From positions 280,300-344,299 of the forward strand of contig JAFDYN010000003.1 in the NCBI GenBank assembly GCA_018267385.1: 64,000 bases of DNA. The letters are read 5' to 3'. The DNA is from Bacteroidota bacterium (GTDB lineage: Bacteria > Bacteroidota > Bacteroidia > Chitinophagales > LD1). This document shows, piece by piece, positions 57,788 to 64,000 of the stretch. The notes below the pieces were generated by a model. The model saw only the letters and a program-made list of their open reading frames with translations, had not been told where the DNA came from and searched no databases. Positions within the stretch are counted from its first letter, which is position 1. Each line of letters starts with the position of its first letter. The position numbers and the translations under genes are program-made.

Positions 57788-59563
57788 TTATTGAGGTATT
57801 TTTATTTTAATTGGTTTCAATTGGTTGCCTTGATAAAAGGAAACAAAAGCTGTCCCAGGTTTCGTACTTTTTAAATCGCTATGTATAACGGATCTATCTT
57901 GACCATTATCTTCACCATAAAGCATTTTAGCTATTTCCTCAACTTCAGAAGAGTCAATCTTATGTATTATTTTATTCTTTAAATCACTAATCAAATTGTA
58001 GTTTTCTTTTTTGGGGAAATGTGATAGATTCTGTGTTGAAAACCATATTGAAATTCCTTTTCTTCCTATATGCTTAATGAGACTAAAAACTTCGGCAACA
58101 AGTTTGGAATTAGAAAATAGAATATGAGCCTCTTCAAGAATAATTACGTCAGTCGTTTTGCGACCAGCAGATTCAGGGTGACTTTCGAGCTGTTTTAGTA
58201 ATTTTTCCATATAAGCCAGATAGTTTTCTGGTTTTATATTATAAATGCTAATGCCAGACTGTTTGAGCAACTCGGCCTGCATATTTGTGGTAACTTCTAA
58301 AACATTTACTCTGCCCGACGAAAATAATCTCGGAAAATCCTCTTTAAGTTTTTGGTTCAATCCCCCTGTGGAATCAATAAAATGGACTCTTACGTCGTGC
58401 GTTAATAATTCCGCTGCAAATCGGAAGGCTGTATATGTTTTGCCGCTTCCTTGATACCCTATAATCATGCCTTGATCTTTTAATGAATCAAGCTTCAGGT
58501 TTATAGATCGATCAATATCAGGGACGCCATTATACACTGCATATCCGATCTGCACAGAATTATTTATTGGTGCATATTCTTTACATAAGGTGTCAAATTC
58601 TCCGAAGTCACCAAAAGCTTGAGGGTTTTCTACTCCAACTTCTTCTATTACAAATGACATTAAATTGACAGCAGAACTGTATTCGGTTTGCTGATAAATT
58701 TTATCCTTCCATAAATGATATTCTGAAATGTCATTAAACTCAGCCAAGGCATAAAAATCAACTTTTTTGTAAAATACATCATCTACGTTTTCCATTTGTA
58801 ACTCGATAAAATCCAGAATAGGTTTATTGATTGCGTGATCTTTTGAAATAACTGACTCATAATAATCAGGCGATGCATAAAGAAACAAAACTAGAACACG
58901 AATTTTATTTTTACGTTGACCTCGGATGAAATAAAAGTGTTCTATTATATTATTATCTTTTAAGCGATCGAGATATTTCTTTATTTTATCCTGAGAGCCA
59001 AGTAGATTTTTTGCCTTTTCACTTTTATAATTTGAAACTAAGCAACTTATAAAGCTTTTATCTTCGGCTGTAATAGTTTCTTGATTATCATAGTTATGGT
59101 CGGATAAAACCTTCCCTTTAAACTTTCGCAGCCTATTTATTCTATAGCAAATTACAAGGTCGTCATCTTTCTTTTCCTTCGGAGCTTTGGCTAATAGGCT
59201 TTTCAAGTCTTTGCGAATCGCTTTATAATTTTCATCATTGGTTGATATGCTTATTACAAAATCCATATCTCCCGTTAAATACCATAACGAGTTGAGGATT
59301 TCCATCCTATTTTTAAGATATTCTTTTACCTTCTCGTAAAAATCCGCCCGACGAGTATCTATAAAAATAAAATATGTATTGATCTCTGGGAATAGTTTCT
59401 CAAGAAATGACGGATTTATTACAAAAGTCACATTTTTAATTTCTCCACTTTCTATAAGGGAGTCAATTATTTTTCGGTCACTTTTGGGAAAATGAAAATA
59501 TGAATGATTGTAATCAATTAAAAGTTTGTCCGTTTTTGAATCTCTATTGTTACTTTTTGACAT
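57788..59563 (-). CDS. HerA-type ATPase with two Lrp/AsnC-like N-terminal modules
   Basis: 591 aa, AT-rich. C-terminal ATPase of the HerA/FtsK fold: Walker A GYQGSGKT (369-376), Walker B DVIILEEAHIL (472-482), and sensor STQNL (509-513). The first 310 residues appear to hold two Lrp/AsnC-like units. Unit one lacks the helix-turn-helix but keeps VTFVINPSFL and a RAM-like core ending TGDMDFVISI. Unit two has a winged-helix-like start (EDKSFISCLVSNYK...SQDKIKKYLDRL) and a weaker RAM-like core. This fusion, with a HEAT partner, is not a standard architecture. Role unknown; defence, or DNA-handling linked to a small-molecule signal, are possible. Confidence 0.7.
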   Translation of the reverse strand: MSKSNNRDSKTDKLLIDYNHSYFHFPKSDRKIIDSLIESGEIKNVTFVINPSFLEKLFPEINTYFIFIDTRRADFYEKVKEYLKNRMEILNSLWYLTGDMDFVISISTNDENYKAIRKDLKSLLAKAPKEKKDDDLVICYRINRLRKFKGKVLSDHNYDNQETITAEDKSFISCLVSNYKSEKAKNLLGSQDKIKKYLDRLKDNNIIEHFYFIRGQRKNKIRVLVLFLYASPDYYESVISKDHAINKPILDFIELQMENVDDVFYKKVDFYALAEFNDISEYHLWKDKIYQQTEYSSAVNLMSFVIEEVGVENPQAFGDFGEFDTLCKEYAPINNSVQIGYAVYNGVPDIDRSINLKLDSLKDQGMIIGYQGSGKTYTAFRFAAELLTHDVRVHFIDSTGGLNQKLKEDFPRLFSSGRVNVLEVTTNMQAELLKQSGISIYNIKPENYLAYMEKLLKQLESHPESAGRKTTDVIILEEAHILFSNSKLVAEVFSLIKHIGRKGISIWFSTQNLSHFPKKENYNLISDLKNKIIHKIDSSEVEEIAKMLYGEDNGQDRSVIHSDLKSTKPGTAFVSFYQGNQLKPIKIKIPQ

Positions 59564-59580
59564 AGATTATGAGTTAGATA

Positions 59581-59611
59581 AAATATAGCCTTTAAAATTG
59601 CAGAAACAAAA
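59581..59611 (-). promoter_or_regulatory. Promoter of ATPase-HEAT operon
   Basis: On the minus strand TTTG (59608-59611), 19-base spacer and TATATTTT (59581-59588), near-consensus, 17 bases before the ATG. Confidence 0.55.
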
Positions 59612-59683
59612 TTCGCATTATATTCCTCATAAAAAATACCCTAAAATGGGTATCTTCTAAGTGTTAGATAATTTGGAATGGGA

Positions 59684-59714
59684 TTGGATTCCTTAATAAT
59701 ACTAATTATTTTCG
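59684..59714 (+). promoter_or_regulatory. Promoter of PAP2-like gene, leaderless arrangement
   Basis: TTG at 59684-59686, 20-base spacer and TATTTTCG at 59707-59714 (one mismatch to consensus), four bases before the ATG at 59719. Confidence 0.5.
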
Positions 59715-59718
59715 TAAC

Positions 59719-60423
59719 ATGAATCTCGTAGCGAACTGGTATAATAATATCCGCCAAAACTGGCGTGATGCTGCTACGGATGAGCTTTTCACTAAGGTTT
59801 TCTGGGGCAATTTCATTTTCTGCTTTGCTATCTATATGGTAGCCATCCAGTGGCTGAAATTCAATAGTACCCGCATGGGCACGATGGTCAATGACCCTGT
59901 CTATTACCTCTGCGAGCCACATGACTTCTCCCTATATATCGGCTTTTGTACCTATAGCGTCACCATATTTACTATCCTGTACCTGCTGCAGTATCCGCAC
60001 CTTCTCCATAGGGGCTTCACGGGGTTTACGGTACTCTTTCTCATACGTGCCTTCTGTATCTTTATGATACCGCTGTCCCCATCTACAGATATGATACGCC
60101 TGCATGATCCGTTTACCAACTTTGTGGGCGCAGAGGACTCCATCACCAATGACCTTTTCTTCTCCGGGCATATGGCAGATATGGCGTTTTTCTTCCTGCT
60201 GGTATCAGACCGCTGGGCCCGCAGGTACATACTGGTAGCTATGATATGCTTGGGTATCATGCTGGTATGGCAGCGCGTGCACTATACGCTGGACGTGCTG
60301 GCCGCTCCCATATTCTCCTATTTCTGCTTCTGGGCCTTTGTGCAGAAGGATGTCATCTGGAGCCCTTTCCTGAAGAAGGCTGAGTCTGAAGACGAGAAAA
60401 GCTCCCCTGGCCACGTACTGTAG
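59719..60423 (+). CDS. PAP2-like phosphatase, sphingomyelin-synthase-type
   Basis: 234 aa, about six transmembrane segments. FSGHMADMAF gives the motif-2 histidine, and HYTLDVLAAP near the C-terminus the motif-3 histidine and aspartate, the PAP2_C layout shared with sphingomyelin synthases. Acts on a lipid phosphate, or as a transferase, at the membrane; substrate unknown. Its last 71 bases overlap the 3' end of the convergent esterase gene. Start set by a -7 box four bases upstream. Confidence 0.82.
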   Translation: MNLVANWYNNIRQNWRDAATDELFTKVFWGNFIFCFAIYMVAIQWLKFNSTRMGTMVNDPVYYLCEPHDFSLYIGFCTYSVTIFTILYLLQYPHLLHRGFTGFTVLFLIRAFCIFMIPLSPSTDMIRLHDPFTNFVGAEDSITNDLFFSGHMADMAFFFLLVSDRWARRYILVAMICLGIMLVWQRVHYTLDVLAAPIFSYFCFWAFVQKDVIWSPFLKKAESEDEKSSPGHVL

Positions 60424-61750
60424 CCAGCGCGGGCTCAGCATCCGCCTTGCCCCAATCTGTAAATCCTTTATCGGCTGCTTTTTGCAGGTATTTCAGCGCC
60501 TTGACGTTATCATTTTGCCGGGCGGCTATCACGGCGTGGAAGTATAGCTGGTCCGTATTGTCCGGATCTGCCAGCTCATAGATGGTGGCAAAGTGGTCTG
60601 CATTGGCCACAGCGCCACGGGCGATACACTGGCTGGTATAGGAGTAGCAGCCCAGGCTGATGAAACCGAGCAGGCGCTTATCTGTGGGATATGCGCTGGT
60701 GCGCAGGTGGCTGATCGTATTCCGCCACCAGGGTATGTCCTGATTCTGAAAGGCTTGCATTAATATCTGTTTCTGATTGGTTTCGCTTTTCAGCATATCA
60801 GATTTCTGGGCGGCTTCCTTTTTATACAGGTCGGTAGCAGCCAGCTCGGCGGCTTTCTGCTGATAGGTAGTGATGGCTGCTACACCATTCAGGAAGGCAG
60901 CCGCTTCCTCGTACTTCTGGTAGGCCTCGACGGCATTATTGCCCCTGATAGCAGAAGCCGCCTCTGTAGCGATCTCCGTTTCATAGGCCTTGATAGATAT
61001 CTTGACCTTTGCGCTGGCGGTATCCTTTACCTGCCGGAATGTCAGCCAGTAGAAGGCCTTCTGATAGACTTTGGTATCCGGCCATTCATGCTTTCCGTCA
61101 AACTCGACAAGTGTGCCCGAGCCAGCAGGGACAGTATTGGCAAAGGTCAGAAGGTCAGAGTAGTTCATATCTGAGGTGCCCGCAAAACCTAGCAAGTCGA
61201 TAGGATGAGAGGTTTGTAATGGAATAGTAGCTCCTGCATATATCACATTGTTTATGTTTGAATTATTAAATGCTTCTTGCAATATCACTTTAGCGCCTCC
61301 TGAGAAGCCGGCCAGGCAGATATTGCCCTCATCATAGTGCAGGCGGGTATGCAGATCGGCTATGATGTTACCGATGTAGCCGGCGCACTGCGCGCCATCC
61401 AGGCCGTTGCGAGAGTTGTTAGATCCGGCCAGCGCGATGCCAAACCGGTCTGCCAATTTGCGGTATTTTTCTACCGGTAACCATCCGGCTCCATGTGGAT
61501 CTGCAAAGACGATGATCGTCCGCGGTATGCCCGCCGAATCGCTGGTATGTGGGATGTACATTGCATAAGATTGGCTGGTATCTGATGGTAGTTGCACGCG
61601 TACCACTGAGTCTATAGGTGCGTGATAATCAGCTATAGGTGTCTGATTGGTTGCGGATGTGGTGACCGTGGTTGCACTTTCAGTGGTGTTGGTATTATTG
61701 CTGCAGGCGGTAAAAAGGACCGCTGAGAAGGCAAGTAAGTATCTGGTCAT
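60353..61750 (-). CDS. Lipoprotein with esterase-like domain and helical repeats
   Basis: 465 aa. Signal peptide with lipobox (LFTAC, Cys16). A Thr/Asn-rich linker is followed by an alpha/beta-hydrolase-like domain resembling feruloyl-esterase or PHB-depolymerase enzymes (IIVFADPHGAGW, nucleophile elbow GFSGGAK, HEW as possible catalytic His). After residue 230 come alpha-helical, TPR-like repeats to the end. Translationally coupled to rlmH (ATGA overlap). Overlaps the PAP2-like gene tail-to-tail by 71 bases. Confidence 0.78.
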   Translation of the reverse strand: MTRYLLAFSAVLFTACSNNTNTTESATTVTTSATNQTPIADYHAPIDSVVRVQLPSDTSQSYAMYIPHTSDSAGIPRTIIVFADPHGAGWLPVEKYRKLADRFGIALAGSNNSRNGLDGAQCAGYIGNIIADLHTRLHYDEGNICLAGFSGGAKVILQEAFNNSNINNVIYAGATIPLQTSHPIDLLGFAGTSDMNYSDLLTFANTVPAGSGTLVEFDGKHEWPDTKVYQKAFYWLTFRQVKDTASAKVKISIKAYETEIATEAASAIRGNNAVEAYQKYEEAAAFLNGVAAITTYQQKAAELAATDLYKKEAAQKSDMLKSETNQKQILMQAFQNQDIPWWRNTISHLRTSAYPTDKRLLGFISLGCYSYTSQCIARGAVANADHFATIYELADPDNTDQLYFHAVIAARQNDNVKALKYLQKAADKGFTDWGKADAEPALATVRGQGSFSRLQTQPSSGKGSR

Positions 61751-62214
61751 GCGTGATGGTATGGTTCGTTATTTAATATAGTAAAGGCACGGTAGATCTG
61801 CTCCAGTAAGATGACTCGTACGATCTGGTGGGAAAAGGTCATGGCCGAGAGGCTGATGGAACTATTGGCGCGCTGCCGCACCTCCTCTGAGAAGCCATAA
61901 GCCCCGCCGATCACTAGTACTACGGTCTTGATCGAGGTATTCATCCAGCGGGCCACCTCATCGGCAAATTTTACACTGGTATAGGTCTTACCTTTCTCAT
62001 CCATCAGGATCAGGTGGTCTGAGGGGGCCAGCTTTTTCAGGATCAGCTCGCCCTCCTTTTGCTTGATCACTGCCTCGGTGCCTTTGATACCGGCATTATC
62101 TATATGCCCATATTCAAAGGAGATATAGCGCTTGATACGCTTGTCATAGTCGGCCTCTATGCGGCGGATAGACTCGTCGGCAGTTTTGCCCAGCAGGATT
62201 ACTTTGATCTTCAT
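61747..62214 (-). CDS. rlmH: 23S rRNA pseudouridine 1915 N3-methyltransferase
   Basis: 155 aa starting at MKIKVILLG; a TTG two codons earlier is less likely. SPOUT enzyme methylating pseudouridine 1915 in 23S rRNA. The knot motif LVIGGAYGFSEEV, LSAMTFSHQIVRVILLEQIYRA and the terminal NNEPYHHA are complete. First gene of an operon with the esterase lipoprotein. Confidence 0.95.
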   Translation of the reverse strand: MKIKVILLGKTADESIRRIEADYDKRIKRYISFEYGHIDNAGIKGTEAVIKQKEGELILKKLAPSDHLILMDEKGKTYTSVKFADEVARWMNTSIKTVVLVIGGAYGFSEEVRQRANSSISLSAMTFSHQIVRVILLEQIYRAFTILNNEPYHHA

Positions 62215-62274
62215 TTCCAAGGGACAAAATAAGGCAGATTTAGCTCCCCTAGTAGGTATTGGTAAATTAAAATC

Positions 62275-62282
62275 TATATTTG
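62275..62282 (+). promoter_or_regulatory. -7 promoter element of lipocalin-like gene
   Basis: TATATTTG, exact consensus, 35 bases before the ATG at 62318. Confidence 0.5.
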
Positions 62283-62317
62283 CGCGCTATAACAATCACC
62301 AACAAAAGCAAACACAA

Positions 62318-62845
62318 ATGTCTAAGTTAAAAACTCTTGCAGCGCTGGTACTGATCACCATCACGCTCGCGTCTTGCAATGATAAATCAAAGCTACTGGT
62401 CAATACATGGAAGATAGAGGACCTGAAGCTGAGCAAGCCTATCCCGCCACAGGCACAGGGCTTCTTTCAGGCTATGGTACAGCAGATGAAGGACAACGTG
62501 CGCCTGACCTACAAGGCTGATGGTACCTTTACCTATCAGGTAGCTGACCAGACTCAGAATGGCAAGTGGACCCTGAGCAAGGATGGCAAGCAACTCGTAT
62601 CTACAGATGACAAGGGACACTCTATCACCTATACTGTAGTAGAGCTGACCAAGGACAAGTTTGTGTCTTCCTCTACAGACAAGGGCGATACAGTGACTTT
62701 CTTTATGTCTCCGTCTAATGGTGAGCCTATCAAGCCTGCTGCTCCTGCCGCACCTATGGGCCAGGAAGATAACGCTACCGGCATAGACTCTGCTACGGCT
62801 GCTGACGCTGCTGCAGCACCTGCAGAGGCTCCAGCTAAGAAATAA
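62318..62845 (+). CDS. Lipocalin-like lipoprotein
   Basis: 175 aa from MSKLKTLAAL, a lipoprotein signal peptide with Cys at the LASC box; in-frame codons upstream run into the promoter. The pattern KLLVNTWKIEDLKL, GTFTYQV, NGKWTLSKDGKQLVS matches the lipocalin-like domain of DUF-type exported Bacteroidota proteins. The last 45 residues are an Ala/Pro-rich tail. Strong terminator follows. Role unknown. Confidence 0.82.
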   Translation: MSKLKTLAALVLITITLASCNDKSKLLVNTWKIEDLKLSKPIPPQAQGFFQAMVQQMKDNVRLTYKADGTFTYQVADQTQNGKWTLSKDGKQLVSTDDKGHSITYTVVELTKDKFVSSSTDKGDTVTFFMSPSNGEPIKPAAPAAPMGQEDNATGIDSATAADAAAAPAEAPAKK

Positions 62846-62869
62846 TCTGAACAAATCTTAATAAGAAAG

Positions 62870-62896
62870 GATTCCCGTTGCCAATCAGCGGGAATC
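62870..62896 (+). terminator. Rho-independent terminator
   Basis: GATTCCCGTTG / CAGCGGGAATC stem (one G-T pair), five-base loop, followed by TTTTTTATTTTT. Confidence 0.9.
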
Positions 62897-62931
62897 TTTT
62901 TTATTTTTGGCCAAGACCACAAGACCAACCA

Positions 62932-63765
62932 ATGATGAAGAAAATATCTGTACTCATGCTGCTGGCCTGCATAGTAGTAGCTGCCAGCGCCCAGAGCAAG
63001 GCAAAGAAGACCCCGGCACCGGACCCGGCCAGATTTGCCCTCGTGGAGGGAGGATCCTACACGATGGGCACAGCCAAAGGCAAAGAACCAGTAGAAGGTC
63101 CTGAGCACAAAGTAGCTGTCAAGGATTTCTATATTGCTAAGTATGAGCTGACCTTTGATGATTGGGACCGCTACTGTGACAGTACGAAGCGCAAACCTAC
63201 TGACGATATGAAGTGGGGCCGCGGCAAGCGCCCTGCCATGATCGTATCATGGATGGATGCTGTAGCCTACTGCAACTGGCTGAGCAAGCAAGACAAACTC
63301 CATCCCGCCTATGTGATAGATGAGGCTAATAAGACCGCTAAGTGGCTCGATACTGCCAACGGCTACCGCCTGCCTACCGAGGCAGAGTGGGAGTATGCGG
63401 CGCGCGGCGGTGCCAAGGGCAAGGACACTAAACACGCCGGCTCTGACAATCTGGATGAGGTGGCCTGGTACAACGACAATAGTGGCCAGAAGACACAGCC
63501 TGTAGGCCAGAAGAAACCAAACGAGCTCGGCCTCTATGATATGAATGGCAACGTATGGGAGTGGGTGTGGGACCGCTATGATGGCAACTACTATCAGCAC
63601 AGCCCGGAGAATAACCCTACCGGCCCGGAGGAAGGCCCCTACCGCGTGACCCGTGGCGGCGCCTGGTACAATAAGGCTGAGTATGTGGCCATCACTACCC
63701 GCCAGAATAATACACCTGACTTCCGTCAGAATAGTGTCGGCTTCCGTATAGCGAGGAACAAATAA
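62932..63765 (+). CDS. SUMF1/FGE-family protein
   Basis: 277 aa from MMKKISVLM, a signal peptide ending near ASAQ. Formylglycine-generating-enzyme-like fold: FALVEGGSYTMGTAKGKEPVEGPEHKV, the YRLPTEAEWEYAARGG motif and GNVWEWVWDRY, then VTRGGAWYNK and VGFRIAR at the end. No clear active-site cysteine pair like that of FGE, so likely a GldK/GldJ-like or regulatory family member rather than a sulfatase activator. Exported. Confidence 0.88.
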   Translation: MMKKISVLMLLACIVVAASAQSKAKKTPAPDPARFALVEGGSYTMGTAKGKEPVEGPEHKVAVKDFYIAKYELTFDDWDRYCDSTKRKPTDDMKWGRGKRPAMIVSWMDAVAYCNWLSKQDKLHPAYVIDEANKTAKWLDTANGYRLPTEAEWEYAARGGAKGKDTKHAGSDNLDEVAWYNDNSGQKTQPVGQKKPNELGLYDMNGNVWEWVWDRYDGNYYQHSPENNPTGPEEGPYRVTRGGAWYNKAEYVAITTRQNNTPDFRQNSVGFRIARNK

Positions 63766-63786
63766 GCCTGATCAAAACATTGTCTA

Positions 63787-63812
63787 AAAAGCCACGGTCA
63801 TCCGTGGCTTTT
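63787..63812 (+). terminator. Rho-independent terminator
   Basis: Perfect 11-bp stem AAAAGCCACGG / CCGTGGCTTTT with a four-base loop. Confidence 0.9.
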
Positions 63813-63863
63813 CTTTTCGGAGAATGGTATAGCTGATCCTATTGGGACGCATCAATGCAATGA

Positions 63864-63890
63864 ACAAGGCCACCTTTTGGGTGGCCTTGT
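63864..63890 (-). terminator. Hairpin, likely terminator of the next gene
   Basis: Perfect 11-bp stem ACAAGGCCACC / GGTGGCCTTGT with a five-base loop between two convergent genes; T-runs are weak on both sides. Confidence 0.6.
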
Positions 63891-63915
63891 GTGTTATGTT
63901 TGGATAGAGTAGTCT

Positions 63916-64000
63916 TTACCTGATGAGGGTAATGCTGCCGTCTTTGACGCGCTTGTGCTCATTGAGGTAGATGAGATCTACCACGTAGATGTAGATGCCC
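63916..64000 (-). CDS. C-terminal end of a T9SS sorting-domain protein (partial)
   Basis: The last 28 codons on the minus strand read GIYIYVVDLIYLNEHKRVKD and then GSITLIR, stop at 63916-63918. This is the ending of a gliding-motility-associated (type B, CHU_C-like) T9SS sorting domain, so a large secreted or surface protein is encoded beyond the window. Nothing can be said of its function. Confidence 0.8.
   Translation of the reverse strand, partial: GIYIYVVDLIYLNEHKRVKDGSITLIR

Overview
This window looks like the chromosome of a Bacteroidota bacterium, most likely of the Chitinophagales/Sphingobacteriales type. The evidence is a fused lpxC-fabZ gene, a short (288 aa) primary sigma factor without the long N-terminal region, the gene order ftsX / DUF3098 / uppP / truB / ribF, several secreted proteins ending in type IX secretion (T9SS) sorting domains, a GldM C-terminal-like protein, and many promoters of the TTTG / TAnnTTTG type that the Bacteroidota sigma factor reads. 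Most genes are housekeeping genes of moderate GC. A few clearly AT-rich segments stand out as probable recent arrivals. No tRNA, rRNA, CRISPR array, prophage or intact insertion sequence was recognised.

Layout. 0.1-3 kb: lipA, a methyltransferase and two orphan response regulators. 3-7.1 kb: three tandem paralogues of a secreted beta-helix protein, two with an identical upstream box and promoter layout. 7.4-13.9 kb: a glutathione-peroxidase-like protein, a large PAS/GAF membrane histidine kinase, and mutS. 13.9-16 kb: a disturbed AT-rich patch with a PD-(D/E)XK-like protein, a 98-bp duplication of the 5' end of an RNA methyltransferase gene, an orphan exported protein, and the intact methyltransferase. 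16.1-19.2 kb: lipid A operon (lpxC-fabZ, lpxA, ABC ATPase). 19.2-24.7 kb: enolase-superfamily epimerase and three secreted proteins with T9SS tails. 24.8-30.6 kb: FAD oxidoreductase, START-like protein, second glutathione peroxidase, thioredoxin, DUF58 protein, a 252-bp inverted-repeat element holding a gutted GxxExxY gene, alpha/beta hydrolase, SET protein and arfB. 30.6-35.8 kb: MFS transporter, AsmA-like protein, Spo0M-like protein, carboxypeptidase-regulatory-like protein. 36-39.8 kb: ftsX to ribF. 40-50.5 kb: secreted proteins, amino acid permease, sterol-desaturase-like enzyme, rpoD, L,D-transpeptidase, a mosaic AT-rich T9SS gene between direct repeats, rpsT and an RRM protein. 50.7-57.3 kb: a PAP2-family protein lacking its catalytic histidines, an LptF/LptG permease without a normal start codon, an orphan GldM-C protein, a GH35 beta-galactosidase, a START-like protein and a nucleotide-sugar epimerase. 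57.3-59.6 kb: an AT-rich two-gene unit with a HEAT-like protein and a HerA-type ATPase that appears to carry two Lrp/AsnC-like modules. 59.7-64 kb: a second PAP2-like enzyme, an esterase lipoprotein, rlmH, a lipocalin-like lipoprotein, a sulfatase-modifying-factor-family protein and the tail of another T9SS gene.

The most unusual items are the Lrp-like/HerA ATPase with its HEAT partner; the inverted-repeat element with both ends of a GxxExxY gene; the duplicated methyltransferase 5' end; and a recurring promoter layout in which the -7 box ends exactly four bases before the start codon, which predicts leaderless transcripts. Several intergenic regions carry 7-bp tandem repeats or a dispersed family of GC-rich palindromes.
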